A stretch of 64,000 nucleotides of DNA from a bacterium (GCA_905221205.1 CAJNCG010000001.1:496001-560000); one strand, 5' to 3'; shown: positions 16,426 to 25,329, counted from the first letter of the stretch. Notes: a model not told the origin generated them from the letters alone. Numbers and translations are program-made.

Positions 16426-18369
16426 ATGATTAACATTACTTTCCCAGATGGCGCGGTTCGTGAATTCGAATCTGGCGTTACAACTTTTGAAATTGCCCAA
16501 TCTATCAGCAATTCCCTAGCTAAAAAAGCCTTGGCTGGTAAATTCAACGGCAAACTCATCGACACTACTCGTGCTATCACTGAAGATGGAAGCATCGAAA
16601 TCGTGACACCTGATCACGAAGATGCTCTTCCAATCTTGCGTCACTCAGCCGCTCACTTGTTCGCCCAAGCAGCTCGTCGCCTTTTCCCAGACATTCACTT
16701 GGGAGTTGGTCCAGCTATCGAAGACGGTTTCTACTATGATACTGACAATACAGCTGGCCAAATCTCAAATGAAGACCTTCCTCGTATCGAAGAAGAAATG
16801 CAAAAAATTGTCAAAGAAAACTTCCCATCAATCCGTGAAGAAGTTACGAAAGACGAGGCTCGTGAAATCTTCAAGAACGACCCTTACAAGTTGGAATTGA
16901 TTGAAGAACACTCTGAAGACGAGGGTGGTTTGACTATCTACCGTCAAGGCGAATATGTAGACCTCTGCCGTGGCCCTCACGTTCCATCAACAGGCCGTAT
17001 CCAAATCTTCCACCTTCTCCATGTAGCAGGTGCTTACTGGCGTGGAAATAGCGACAATGCCATGATGCAACGTATCTACGGTACAGCTTGGTTTGACAAG
17101 AAAGACTTGAAGAACTACCTTCAAATGCGTGAAGAAGCCAAAGAACGTGACCACCGTAAACTTGGTAAAGAATTGGATCTCTTCATGATTTCTCAAGAAG
17201 TTGGTCAAGGTCTTCCATTCTGGTTGCCAAATGGTGCGACTATCCGTCGTGAATTGGAACGCTACATCGTCGATAAGGAAATCGCCGCTGGTTACCAACA
17301 CGTCTACACTCCACCAATTGCCTCAGTAGAACTTTACAAGACTTCTGGTCACTGGGATCACTACCGTGAAGATATGTTCCCAACTATGGATATGGGAGAT
17401 GGTGAAGAATTTGTCCTTCGTCCAATGAACTGTCCTCACCATATTGAGGTCTTTAAACACCACGTTCACTCATACCGTGAATTGCCAATCCGTATTGCTG
17501 AAATCGGTATGATGCACCGTTATGAAAAATCTGGTGCTCTTACAGGGCTTCAACGTGTACGTGAAATGTCCCTTAATGATGGTCATACTTTCGTAACACC
17601 TGAACAAATCAAAGATGAGTTCCAACGTACGCTTCAATTGATTATCGACGTTTACGAAGATTTCAACTTGACTGACTATCGTTTCCGTTTATCATATCGT
17701 GACCCTCAAGATACTCACAAGTACTTTGATAATGATGAGATGTGGGAAAATGCTCAACGTATGTTGAAATCAGCTATGGATGACATGGGACTTGACTATT
17801 TTGAAGCTGAAGGTGAAGCAGCCTTCTACGGACCAAAATTGGATATCCAGGTTAAGACTGCCCTTGGTAAAGAAGAAACTCTTTCTACAATCCAGCTTGA
17901 CTTCTTGCTCCCAGAACGCTTCGACCTAAAATACATCGGAGCTGATGGTGAAGAACACCGTCCAGTTATGATCCACCGCGGGGTTATCTCAACTATGGAA
18001 CGCTTCACAGCTATCTTGATTGAGAACTACAAGGGTGCCTTCCCAACATGGCTTGCACCACACCAAGTAACCCTCATCCCAGTTTCTAACGAAAAACACG
18101 TAGACTACGCTTGGGAAGTGGCCAAGAAACTCCGTGACCGTGGTGTCCGTGCCGATGTAGATGAGCGCAATGAAAAAATGCAGTTCAAGATTCGTGCTTC
18201 ACAAACAAGCAAAATTCCTTACCAATTGATTGTTGGGGACAAAGAAATGGAAGACGGAACTGTCAACGTTCGTCGTTATGGCCAAAAAGAAACACAAACT
18301 GTCTCAGTTGATGACTTTGTTCAAGCTATCCTTGCTGATATCGCCAACAAATCACGCGTTGAGAAATAA
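16426..18369 (+). CDS. thrS: Threonyl-tRNA synthetase
   Basis: Charges tRNA-Thr. The 647-aa class II enzyme has an N-terminal TGS domain ([12 protein letters not shown]), the editing domain with [16 protein letters not shown] and the YVDLCRGPH cysteine/histidine site, the catalytic core with LRPMNCPHH (zinc Cys) and [12 protein letters not shown], and the C-terminal anticodon-binding domain ([12 protein letters not shown]). I chose the ATG at 16426 with AAGGAG. A longer open frame from 16294 crosses the T-box terminator and is not coding. Confidence 0.98.
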   Translation: MINITFPDGAVREFESGVTTFEIAQSISNSLAKKALAGKFNGKLIDTTRAITEDGSIEIVTPDHEDALPILRHSAAHLFAQAARRLFPDIHLGVGPAIEDGFYYDTDNTAGQISNEDLPRIEEEMQKIVKENFPSIREEVTKDEAREIFKNDPYKLELIEEHSEDEGGLTIYRQGEYVDLCRGPHVPSTGRIQIFHLLHVAGAYWRGNSDNAMMQRIYGTAWFDKKDLKNYLQMREEAKERDHRKLGKELDLFMISQEVGQGLPFWLPNGATIRRELERYIVDKEIAAGYQHVYTPPIASVELYKTSGHWDHYREDMFPTMDMGDGEEFVLRPMNCPHHIEVFKHHVHSYRELPIRIAEIGMMHRYEKSGALTGLQRVREMSLNDGHTFVTPEQIKDEFQRTLQLIIDVYEDFNLTDYRFRLSYRDPQDTHKYFDNDEMWENAQRMLKSAMDDMGLDYFEAEGEAAFYGPKLDIQVKTALGKEETLSTIQLDFLLPERFDLKYIGADGEEHRPVMIHRGVISTMERFTAILIENYKGAFPTWLAPHQVTLIPVSNEKHVDYAWEVAKKLRDRGVRADVDERNEKMQFKIRASQTSKIPYQLIVGDKEMEDGTVNVRRYGQKETQTVSVDDFVQAILADIANKSRVEK

Positions 18370-18402
18370 GATATAAAACCTGGGATAAAATCCTAGCTAC
18401 CT

Positions 18403-18435
18403 AAAAAGCAACAACTATTTCAGCTGTTGCTTTTT
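18403..18435 (+). terminator. thrS terminator
   Basis: AAAAGCAACA / TGTTGCTTTT stem followed by TTATATTTTATTT. Confidence 0.88.
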
Positions 18436-18532
18436 ATATTTTATTTAACCTGAGCTAGTAGTGATTGGTCAAACCACCACAAATGATATTCTCCCAAGAT
18501 TTGCTTTCATGAGTTAGATAAGGTCAATATCC

Positions 18533-19582
18533 TCAATCCTTGTCTGCTTCATTTTCTTTTACGAGATCTTTTTGTGAATCCTTTTCAGAGAGTTTTTGAT
18601 CGATATACTTGTTAATGGTTTCATAAAATTCCTTGGTCATCTCACTATCTAATTTTGTCGAATTATGGACTTGATTGACTTTCAATTGAACAGATTGAAT
18701 ACCGTAAGAGGCTTGTTTTTGGTGGATCGTTTCTAATTCTTCTTCTGAAATCGGATCTCCAACAACCGTCAAGACCAATTCATTGTCCCTTGACTTGTAG
18801 ACTTGATTAATGACCGTGTGATTAGCGAATTCTTTTCCTACAAACTGTTTGATTCCTTCTTTTCGCGCTTGATCTATCGTCAGAGTTACTGCTGAATAGC
18901 TGGCTGGAAGAATCAATAATACAATCAAGGATATCAACCCAATTCTCATTTTAATGTTTAGCTCTTTAAATGAACTTAAGGGAGATTTTCTCATCAAAAT
19001 TCTTGTTCCAACAATGTTTGTTAGCATGATGAAGACACAATTGATCAAGAAAAGATAGAGAGCCCCAAATAAAAATCGTACATTTCCATTAGCTAAACCA
19101 TAACCTGCAGTACAGATAGGTGGCATCAGAGCTGTTGCAATAGCTACCCCTGGCACAATATTGTTTGCTTCTTTTTTCCTTGACCCAATTACACCTGCTA
19201 TCCCACCAGCAATAGCTATGAGAACATCCCAAATGGTTGGAGAGGTTCGAGCAATCAATTCGCTACTTGCATAAGATAAGGGAGAAATCCAGAAATACAG
19301 AGTCGAGACAAGCAAGCTAACCAATACTTGGGTAAATAAAACCTCTAAAGATTGCTTGATTAAACGCGTATCAAAAATAGCTAAACCGAATCCCAGTCCA
19401 ACAATTGACGTCATAAGAGGGGAAATCAACATGGCTCCAATAATGACAGCTGTTGAATTCATATTTAAACCTATAGAGGCAATAAAAATCGCACACATCA
19501 AAATCACTGTATCTCTTAATCGAACATGAAGGTCATCATATAATTTCTCACGATATTCACGTGTTGAATAATTTCCAGTCAT
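18533..19582 (-). CDS. DUF389 (TIGR00341-type) membrane protein
   Basis: A 349-aa protein of unknown function. The hydrophobic core shows the family's MLISPLMTSIVGLGFGLAI, GGIAGVIGSRKKEANNIVPG and ATALMPPICTAGYGLANGN segments across about six helices. The remaining C-terminal third is soluble and charged, ending in a lysine/glutamate-rich tail. No partner gene is adjacent. A TATAAT at 19725-19730 on the minus strand could be its promoter, which would leave a leader of about 140 bases. Confidence 0.85.
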   Translation of the reverse strand: MTGNYSTREYREKLYDDLHVRLRDTVILMCAIFIASIGLNMNSTAVIIGAMLISPLMTSIVGLGFGLAIFDTRLIKQSLEVLFTQVLVSLLVSTLYFWISPLSYASSELIARTSPTIWDVLIAIAGGIAGVIGSRKKEANNIVPGVAIATALMPPICTAGYGLANGNVRFLFGALYLFLINCVFIMLTNIVGTRILMRKSPLSSFKELNIKMRIGLISLIVLLILPASYSAVTLTIDQARKEGIKQFVGKEFANHTVINQVYKSRDNELVLTVVGDPISEEELETIHQKQASYGIQSVQLKVNQVHNSTKLDSEMTKEFYETINKYIDQKLSEKDSQKDLVKENEADKD

Positions 19583-19873
19583 TGGTTACTCCTTTTATTT
19601 CATATAATCTTGTTTCTGCATGGATGATGGTAGATAGACTTCTATTCAATCTTACATATTTTTAATTCTCACCTGTTATTCTGTTGAAAATTATCCTCTA
19701 ACTATCCATCAGTCTATCCTTAACATTATATCAAAAATCTTACAGTCTTTCTCTGAGGAAATCTATCAATTGAACAGATAGATGAAGCAAGAAATTTTTG
19801 TTTCCTTATCCGAAGAAGGAAAAACGGTATCTCCTGAACCTTGATACTATGCGTTTTATTCTTTATAATTTAG
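19583..19873. other. AT-rich intergenic region
   Basis: The stretch between the ABC exporter stop and the DUF389 start. It holds a candidate -10 for DUF389 (minus strand, 19725-19730) and a weak GTATC/GATAC hairpin with CGTTTTT that may end the exporter transcript (about 19819-19845). I see no small ORF with a good ribosome site and no peptide-precursor-like sequence. Confidence 0.5.
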
Positions 19874-21385
19874 CTATTTCAAAATTACAAGTTCTCCATT
19901 CTTAATTTCCCAAACTTGGTCAAACTTACTTAATAATTCGTTTTGGCGATGTAAAGTAACAATGACGGCACTTGGTAGTTCCAGAACTCTTTCCAATTCC
20001 ATTTTAAACTGATTAGTATCCAAGGCAGAGAAAGGTTCGTCTAGGATAAGCAATGGATTTTTACGATTTTTCTCACGATTTAAATACATTCGTTGTTGCT
20101 GACCACCTGAAAGGGATTGTGGTGGAATTTTTTCAAATTCTTCTTCTCTGAATTTTGCATCGAAACTATTGAATAGCGTTACATTATTTTCATAACTCGA
20201 AATAAATGTATGTTCTTGTTGCAGAATCATACCGAATCTCCCCCAAAGATGGTCCAAAACAAGCCCATCTAGCACAATTTGTCCTTCAAAATCTTCATCT
20301 GTTCCATTTAAAATGTTGAGAAGACTACTTTTTCCAGACCCATTCTTACCAATAAGCGCAATTTTATCCCCTTTTTGAATCGTAGCGGAAGTAATTATCA
20401 ATTTTGATTCTCCCAGTTGTTTGGAAATGTTTTTCAAAGTAATCGTATCAAAAGAATGTTGAGGTGCTTGAACTGAAACGGGTCTCCCAACAATGTTTTG
20501 AAAACTCTTGATTACAGGCTTTACGGACTCTAACATTTGTAAATCATAAAGGATTTCCTGTATTGGTTCAGAAAAAGCATTAATATATCCGAAACTCGCC
20601 ACCACCTCAGGAATACCGAGTTGCTGGTGAGATAGAGAGTAGGCTAAATAAATAAACAGAACAAGACTAATGAATTCAAAAGAAACACCTGTCAATAAGA
20701 TGCCTGTAATTTTTGTCAAACCATACTTAAAATACTTATCCTGCAAATTCTTTAGAGAACTCTTTTGTTGATTCAAAAAATGCGACATAGTTAGTTTATT
20801 TACCAAATGATGTCCCATGAGCAAATCCTCCAAAGTTCGATAGTAATCTCCTTGTTTTTTCAAGTAAACCTGTCTACGATTAGCGGTCAACTTCCCAACG
20901 ATTTTAGGAATTTGAATACTAATTCCAGTAGAAAAGATTAAAATCAGTGATACAATAGGATTAATTGTTCTGCTAATAATGAAAGCGTAAATGATGATAC
21001 GTAAAATTTGTTTGATAAAACTCATCAATGGAGGAAGGTAATCCTTTTCCAACGAATCTAGGTCATTAGATTGATAGGAAATATACTCTGCTACTGTTTT
21101 CTGCTTGAAATCGTGGTGACTGAGTCCCAGAAGTGAACGAAACCACTCATTTTTCAAAGTAGTCGAAAAGATAATCCCCTGCTTCCAATCAAGTATCATT
21201 TGGATATAGTTACAACTCAAATAGCCTGCTACTGACATAGAGTAACCATATAGAGCTACTTGATAATCCCCTTTGATTAATGCCTGCGTGAAATACGGTA
21301 ACAAAGCTGTGCAGATATTCGATACTACACCAAAAAGAAAATTAAAGAAGAGATACCATCTAATAGTTTTAAGATATGGTAGCAT
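19874..21385 (-). CDS. ABC exporter half-transporter, probable peptide exporter of a decayed locus
   Basis: A 503-aa fused permease-ATPase. The N-terminal ~300 residues hold about six transmembrane helices. The ATPase follows with Walker A GKNGSGKSSLL, Q-loop MILQQEHTFISSY, signature SLSGGQQQR, Walker B LLILDEPFSALD and switch VTLHR. The helical subdomain between Q-loop and signature is shortened. All catalytic motifs are intact, so it may still work. It starts 15 bases after the stop of a radical-SAM/SPASM remnant, with AAGGAG between them, so it was probably the exporter of a modified peptide. Confidence 0.82.
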   Translation of the reverse strand: MLPYLKTIRWYLFFNFLFGVVSNICTALLPYFTQALIKGDYQVALYGYSMSVAGYLSCNYIQMILDWKQGIIFSTTLKNEWFRSLLGLSHHDFKQKTVAEYISYQSNDLDSLEKDYLPPLMSFIKQILRIIIYAFIISRTINPIVSLILIFSTGISIQIPKIVGKLTANRRQVYLKKQGDYYRTLEDLLMGHHLVNKLTMSHFLNQQKSSLKNLQDKYFKYGLTKITGILLTGVSFEFISLVLFIYLAYSLSHQQLGIPEVVASFGYINAFSEPIQEILYDLQMLESVKPVIKSFQNIVGRPVSVQAPQHSFDTITLKNISKQLGESKLIITSATIQKGDKIALIGKNGSGKSSLLNILNGTDEDFEGQIVLDGLVLDHLWGRFGMILQQEHTFISSYENNVTLFNSFDAKFREEEFEKIPPQSLSGGQQQRMYLNREKNRKNPLLILDEPFSALDTNQFKMELERVLELPSAVIVTLHRQNELLSKFDQVWEIKNGELVILK

Positions 21386-21400
21386 ATACGATACTCCTTG

Positions 21401-21646
21401 CTAATGCGTTTTTTTACATATCGCAGAACAATCTCTACTATTCCTTATTTCAGATAGTGCGATACTCGGACATTGAGTGCAATAATTGTAAATCACACAA
21501 GTACTGCAGTTTTTACTATCATTCAAAATATAATTTGCTATTTTGTAAAATATAGGTCTATCCCATGTTTCTTTGATAGATGTAAAATGAATATTTCCAA
21601 TACTTCTATTGAAAGTAAGCTTTTTCAGTTTTTCTAACGATTTAGG
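21401..21646 (-). pseudogene. C-terminal remnant of a radical-SAM/SPASM peptide maturase
   Basis: Reading the minus strand from 21640 gives 79 sense codons with no ATG, ending in TAG at 21401-21403. The translation begins SLEKLKKLTFNRSIGNIHFT. It then carries NCSTCVIYNYCTQCPS and DCSAICKKTH, that is C-x2-C-x5-C-x2-C and later C-x3-C. This is the auxiliary Fe-S cysteine pattern at the end of SPASM radical-SAM enzymes that modify ribosomal peptides. The whole SAM-binding core is missing. An in-frame TAG at 21647-21649 closes the frame upstream, and the neighbouring sequence is a different gene fragment. The ABC exporter follows at once. Confidence 0.75.
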
Positions 21647-21735
21647 CTATTTCGTGACACACCCACAATCCGTGAAAATTCTGGTTATATCAGATTATGT
21701 GATTTTCGTAAGAATTTTATATTGTCTCCAATCAT
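21637..21735 (-). pseudogene. N-terminal remnant of a PezA-like HTH protein with nonsense codon
   Basis: The ATG at 21735 is preceded by AAGGAG and opens MIGDNIKFLRKSHNLI, then hits TAA at 21685-21687. The same frame continues PEFSRIVGVSRNSLNR up to the junction with the radical-SAM fragment near 21640. This matches, from memory, the first 30-odd residues of PezA-type xenobiotic-response antitoxins, where the stop position normally holds Gln. No PezT toxin is nearby. At 33 codons of about 158 it is clearly a relic; it could instead be the former regulator of the peptide locus. Confidence 0.7.
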
Positions 21736-21811
21736 GGCAGTCTCCTTATTAAAAATTCTATTATTGGTTTTGTAAAAAACAGTCTTCAAATATCCTGAAA
21801 TATAGCAAAAA

Positions 21812-21840
21812 GAGATTGGGTAAAAACTCATTGTCTCTTC
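21812..21840 (-). terminator. Possible terminator after histidine kinase
   Basis: On the minus strand AAGAGA and TCTCTT pair across an 18-base loop and are followed by TTT. It lies directly after the kinase stop. Confidence 0.5.
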
Positions 21841-22815
21841 TCACTCAAGGACTAAGTTCACTTGAGCAAACTGAATCCGCACTGTCGTTCCTTTTCCGAC
21901 CTCAGACTCGATCCGAATCTGATGACCCAGTTCTTCAGAAATTTTCTTAGATAGATAAAGACCAAGGCCAGATGACTGCTGGGTTAGGCGACCATTGTAG
22001 CCTGAAAAGCCACGTTCAAAGACTCGGAGAACATCGCTGTTTTTTATCCCGATTCCCGTATCCTTGATACAGAGCTCTTGCCCGTCCATATAAATCTCAA
22101 GACCACCTTCCTTGGTGTACTTGAGACTGTTAGAGATGATTTGCTCAATGACCACTAGCAGCCACTTTTTATCCGTCACAATTTCTTTATCAAGGTCATG
22201 TAGATTGACACTCAAGCCTTTTTGAATAAAGAATAGAGCGTATTTACGCAGTATTTCCTTGACCAAGTCCTCAATTTGAACCTGCTTTAAGACCAAATCA
22301 TCATGGAAACTTTCTAAACGCAGGTACTGCAAGACGAGATTTGTATAGGAGTCTATCTTGAAAATTTCCTGTTCTAGTTGCTGCTTCAGTTGGCGATCGG
22401 CTACTTCTACAACTAAGAGTTGACTAGCTGCAATGGGGGTCTTAATCTGATGGACCCATAAGGTATAGTAATCTAACAAATCTGTCAGTTTTCTTTCTGC
22501 GTCTGACCTCTGCTGGTAGAGTTCCATATCACGCGCTTCTAATTTCTCAGCCAAGACTCTTTCCAATGGAGATTTGGCTTCCCTCTCCCCATAGAGAATT
22601 TCCTGACGATAGACCTGCATTTCCACTAATATGTCCCAAGTGAAAAATAAGGTGGTTACAAAGCAACACAAGAGGAAAAAGTAGAGAAAGTAAATTCCCA
22701 AGCTGACAAATAAAAACTGAAAGAGCAAAACCAGAAATGCTAAAGCAAGCAGATAGACCAACAGACGACTACGGGAGCGCAGATAGGCTAGAAAAAATTG
22801 TTTCCAATCAAGCAT
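21841..22815 (-). CDS. Intramembrane-sensing histidine kinase (BceS-like)
   Basis: A 324-aa sensor kinase with two transmembrane helices near residues 15-55 joined by almost no extracellular loop, the hallmark of BceS-type kinases. The phosphoacceptor is the His in WVHQIKTPIAASQLL. The ATPase domain has ISNSLKYTKEGG (N box), IKDTGIGIKNSDVLRVFERG (G1/F) and SSGLGLYLSKKI (G2). In pneumococcus this position corresponds, from memory, to TCS01. The start overlaps the response-regulator gene by eight bases. No BceAB transporter is adjacent. Confidence 0.92.
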   Translation of the reverse strand: MLDWKQFFLAYLRSRSRLLVYLLALAFLVLLFQFLFVSLGIYFLYFFLLCCFVTTLFFTWDILVEMQVYRQEILYGEREAKSPLERVLAEKLEARDMELYQQRSDAERKLTDLLDYYTLWVHQIKTPIAASQLLVVEVADRQLKQQLEQEIFKIDSYTNLVLQYLRLESFHDDLVLKQVQIEDLVKEILRKYALFFIQKGLSVNLHDLDKEIVTDKKWLLVVIEQIISNSLKYTKEGGLEIYMDGQELCIKDTGIGIKNSDVLRVFERGFSGYNGRLTQQSSGLGLYLSKKISEELGHQIRIESEVGKGTTVRIQFAQVNLVLE

Positions 22816-23485
22816 GCTTCAGTCCGTACCCTATCCCTTTCTTGGTTTCGATAAATCCTACCAAACCCTGCTCTTCCAATTTTTTACGCAAACGAGCCAC
22901 ATTGACAGAGAGGGTATTGTCATCAATGAAAAAGTCACTGTTCCAAAGTTCCCGCATCAAGTCATCACGCGCTACGATATTGCCTGCATGCTCAAACAAA
23001 ACGCGTAAAATCTGGAATTCGTTCTTGGTCAAATTCAAGACTTGCCCTTGATAATGTAAATCCATGGATTTGGTATTGAGTATAACACCAGCATATTCCA
23101 GTAAACTCTCGTCACGCCCAAACTCATAGGAACGACGCAACAAGCCCTGAACCTTGGCTAAAAGGACCTGCTGGTCAAAAGGTTTGGTCACAAAGTCATC
23201 CGCCCCCATATTAATCGCCATGACGATATCCATAGCTTGATCTCTGGAAGACAAAAACATAATAGGCACCTTGGAAATCTTGCGAATCTCCTGACACCAG
23301 TGATAGCCGTTAAACAAGGGCAAGCCAATATCCATGAGGACCAAATGAGGTTCCGACTGGACAAAAAGACTCAAAACTTCCATAAAGTCTTCTACCAAGA
23401 CCACTTCAAATCCCCATTCAGAGAGCATTTTTCCGACCTGTTGACGAATGACCTGATCATCTTCTACTAATAAAATCTTGTGCAT
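22808..23485 (-). CDS. OmpR-family response regulator (BceR-like)
   Basis: A 225-aa regulator. The receiver domain begins MHKILLVEDDQVIRQQVGKM, with phosphoacceptor Asp in LVLMDIGLPLFNG and Lys in DDFVTKPFDQQ. The C-terminal winged helix includes LTKNEFQILRVLFEHAG and DDNTLSVNVARLRKKLEE. I chose the ATG at 23485 with AAAGGAG; the open frame extends 21 codons upstream without a site. It forms an operon with the kinase. A perfect inverted repeat 86 bases upstream may be its own binding site. Confidence 0.93.
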   Translation of the reverse strand: MHKILLVEDDQVIRQQVGKMLSEWGFEVVLVEDFMEVLSLFVQSEPHLVLMDIGLPLFNGYHWCQEIRKISKVPIMFLSSRDQAMDIVMAINMGADDFVTKPFDQQVLLAKVQGLLRRSYEFGRDESLLEYAGVILNTKSMDLHYQGQVLNLTKNEFQILRVLFEHAGNIVARDDLMRELWNSDFFIDDNTLSVNVARLRKKLEEQGLVGFIETKKGIGYGLKHA

Positions 23486-23570
23486 CTGATTCTCCTTTGC
23501 TAATTTTAGGAGTCTTAAATCCTTTAGTATAAATAGAGGGCTTAGCATCTAATACTTTTTTGACATTTCC

Positions 23571-23586
23571 TTGTCACAACAGCTCA
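23571..23586. promoter_or_regulatory. Inverted repeat upstream of the two-component genes
   Basis: TGACA-N6-TGTCA with perfect arms in the 5' region of the response-regulator gene. It resembles the TnACA-N4-TGTnA style of BceR boxes, with a wider spacer. Candidate autoregulatory operator only. Confidence 0.4.
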
Positions 23587-23823
23587 AAAACAGATAGTGA
23601 ATAACCCCATTGATATCATACCCTATTTTCAGACATAGTGCCAGCCCTACCCTTTTATTTTTAATTTTTTCAACCTTCATTTCAGTTCTTTTATCCATCC
23701 CCTTAACCAAAATTTATATCTATTCTTCCAAACCTTGAGTGTAGTTAAAACGACACTCTATACTCTTCTAACATTGAAAAGCTCCTTATCGAGTTGTATC
23801 CGTAAAAAGTTCTAGCTTTCAGA

Positions 23824-23852
23824 TTGACAATCTGAAAAAGATTTGTTAAGAT
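23824..23852 (+). promoter_or_regulatory. Promoter of the TetR gene
   Basis: TTGACA at 23824-23829, a 17-bp spacer and TAAGAT at 23847-23852. The operator palindrome begins two bases downstream. Confidence 0.75.
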
Positions 23853-23853
23853 A

Positions 23854-23881
23854 TGAATGAACAAGATTTAATATTCATTCA
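23854..23881. promoter_or_regulatory. Predicted TetR operator 1
   Basis: TGAATGA-N14-TCATTCA, a 28-bp palindrome placed across the expected transcription start of the TetR gene. An identical arm and spacer arrangement occurs ahead of the downstream gene at 24495-24522. Confidence 0.75.
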
Positions 23882-23899
23882 GAAAAGAGGTGAATCAAA

Positions 23900-24463
23900 T
23901 TGGACAAAAAACAGGCTTTGAAATCCGCAGCTTATGAAGTTTTTTCAAAAAAAGGATACAAGGCGACAGGAATTTCAGAAATTGCTAGACAAGCTCATAT
24001 GGCAGTCGGATCTTTTTATAACTATTACGAAAGTAAAGAAGCTATTTTTTTAGATATCTATATTGATGAAAACAACCGTGTTCGCCAAACTATGATCGAA
24101 GAACTGGATTGGGAAATTGATATGATTGATCTTATTAGTCAACTCTTTGCTCAATCCAGAGCACTCGTTTCTTCCAATAAAATCCTTGCAGAATGGTACA
24201 ATCCTGCCATAGCAGATGAGTTGCATAGCTACTATTCCTCAGAAGAAGGGAAAGTCACGAATCCATTTCATCAATTTCTCGTGAAAACCTTTACTCATCG
24301 TTTGCAGGCTGAAGGCCATTCTCCAGAAAAAATTCAAGATATTTTACAAGTTTACAACCTATTTTACTACATGGATATGCATATCACAGAAAACGATTTT
24401 CCAGATATTAGCAAAACTGTAGAAATACTAGCAACCAACTTCATTAAAGGAATACTTAAATAA
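23900..24463 (+). CDS. TetR/AcrR-family regulator
   Basis: A 187-aa repressor. The N-terminal HTH spans about residues 8-50 (AAYEVFSKKGYKATGISEIA ... GSFYNYYESKEAIFLDIY), and the rest is an all-helical ligand-binding domain. The start is TTG at 23900, eight bases after AGAGGTGA; no ATG is better placed. A weak AT-rich hairpin with a T-run follows its stop. Twin palindromes, one at its own promoter and one before the next gene, imply autorepression and control of the ferredoxin-reductase-like gene. Confidence 0.9.
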   Translation: MDKKQALKSAAYEVFSKKGYKATGISEIARQAHMAVGSFYNYYESKEAIFLDIYIDENNRVRQTMIEELDWEIDMIDLISQLFAQSRALVSSNKILAEWYNPAIADELHSYYSSEEGKVTNPFHQFLVKTFTHRLQAEGHSPEKIQDILQVYNLFYYMDMHITENDFPDISKTVEILATNFIKGILK

Positions 24464-24494
24464 AGAAATCTTTTCTTTATTTTTTGGAAATTAT

Positions 24495-24522
24495 TGAATG
24501 AAAAAAAAATATTATTCATTCA
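24495..24522. promoter_or_regulatory. Predicted TetR operator 2
   Basis: TGAATGA-N14-TCATTCA between the TetR gene and the reductase-like gene. Same arms and same spacing as operator 1, with an unrelated spacer sequence. Confidence 0.75.
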
Positions 24523-24552
24523 TGAAAAATTACTACACTATAGGAGTTAAAA

Positions 24553-25329
24553 ATGAAACGAGGGAAAAAAATGTTCATAATTATTCTAACTACACTTGGA
24601 GTGCTCGGCTTTATATCTTGGGGAATCATTACCTATCTTGGACGAAGTCAAACTTTATCGATAAAATCCATTGAAAATCCCAGCGGAGATTTGTATTTAG
24701 TTCACATCACAAAACCAAAAAATCAAACATGGAAAGCTGGCTCCTTTGCTCAGTTTAAGCTTCCTGACAGCACGTTTGGTCCAGACAAAAGTCCAGTAAA
24801 GGAGAATCAGGCTAGCCGATGGCTAACCCTTGCTTCCACTCCTGATGAGGATGAAATTCTTATTGTAACCCATAATAGTGGTAGCGTGTTTAAGGAAACC
24901 CTAACACATTTACCAGCTGGTAGTAAAATTGAGATGAGTTGGCTGGAGTCATCTTTATCTGTTGAAGACAATGACCAAGCACTGGTTTGTTTTGCCGCTG
25001 ATGTCGGCATTTCTACTCTACGTCCAGTTGTGAAAGAGTGGGCTGGTAAGCGCTCTATCATTCTTAATCATTTAGACAAAGGAGTAAGCATTTTTGATAA
25101 TGAGTTAAGAGAGCTTAGTAAGAATAATCCGAATCTAACTTATAAAACTAGCGAAACCTTTTCTCAAAGCCAAGCATTTTTAAAAAATGCGGTTGTGAAA
25201 TACGGTAACCAAGCTATTTATCTCTTGACCGGCCAACCTGATGATGTAAATGAGATGAAGAATTTTTTAAAGGAAAACGGGATTGATAGCAAAAACATTC
25301 AAGCAAGTTCGTTTAGACGTTTGAAATAA
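24553..25329 (+). CDS. Membrane-anchored ferredoxin-reductase-like flavoprotein
   Basis: A 258-aa protein with one N-terminal transmembrane helix (MFIIILTTLGVLGFISWGII) and then an FNR-type fold. The flavin-binding barrel shows WKAGSFAQFKLP and the RxxT/S-like SRWLTLASTPDEDE. The nucleotide domain has CFAADVGISTLRPVVKEW and ends AIYLLTGQPDDVNEMKNFL. It lacks the ferric-reductase heme membrane domain and any 2Fe-2S domain. It likely passes electrons from NAD(P)H to an unknown partner, and its membrane topology needs testing. It is controlled by the adjacent TetR protein. Confidence 0.8.
   Translation: MKRGKKMFIIILTTLGVLGFISWGIITYLGRSQTLSIKSIENPSGDLYLVHITKPKNQTWKAGSFAQFKLPDSTFGPDKSPVKENQASRWLTLASTPDEDEILIVTHNSGSVFKETLTHLPAGSKIEMSWLESSLSVEDNDQALVCFAADVGISTLRPVVKEWAGKRSIILNHLDKGVSIFDNELRELSKNNPNLTYKTSETFSQSQAFLKNAVVKYGNQAIYLLTGQPDDVNEMKNFLKENGIDSKNIQASSFRRLK

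Noticed and set aside
19583..19873. Possible precursor peptide or immunity gene downstream of the ABC exporter
   Set aside because: I read both strands and found no ORF with a ribosome site and no Cys-rich or Gly-Gly leader sequence.
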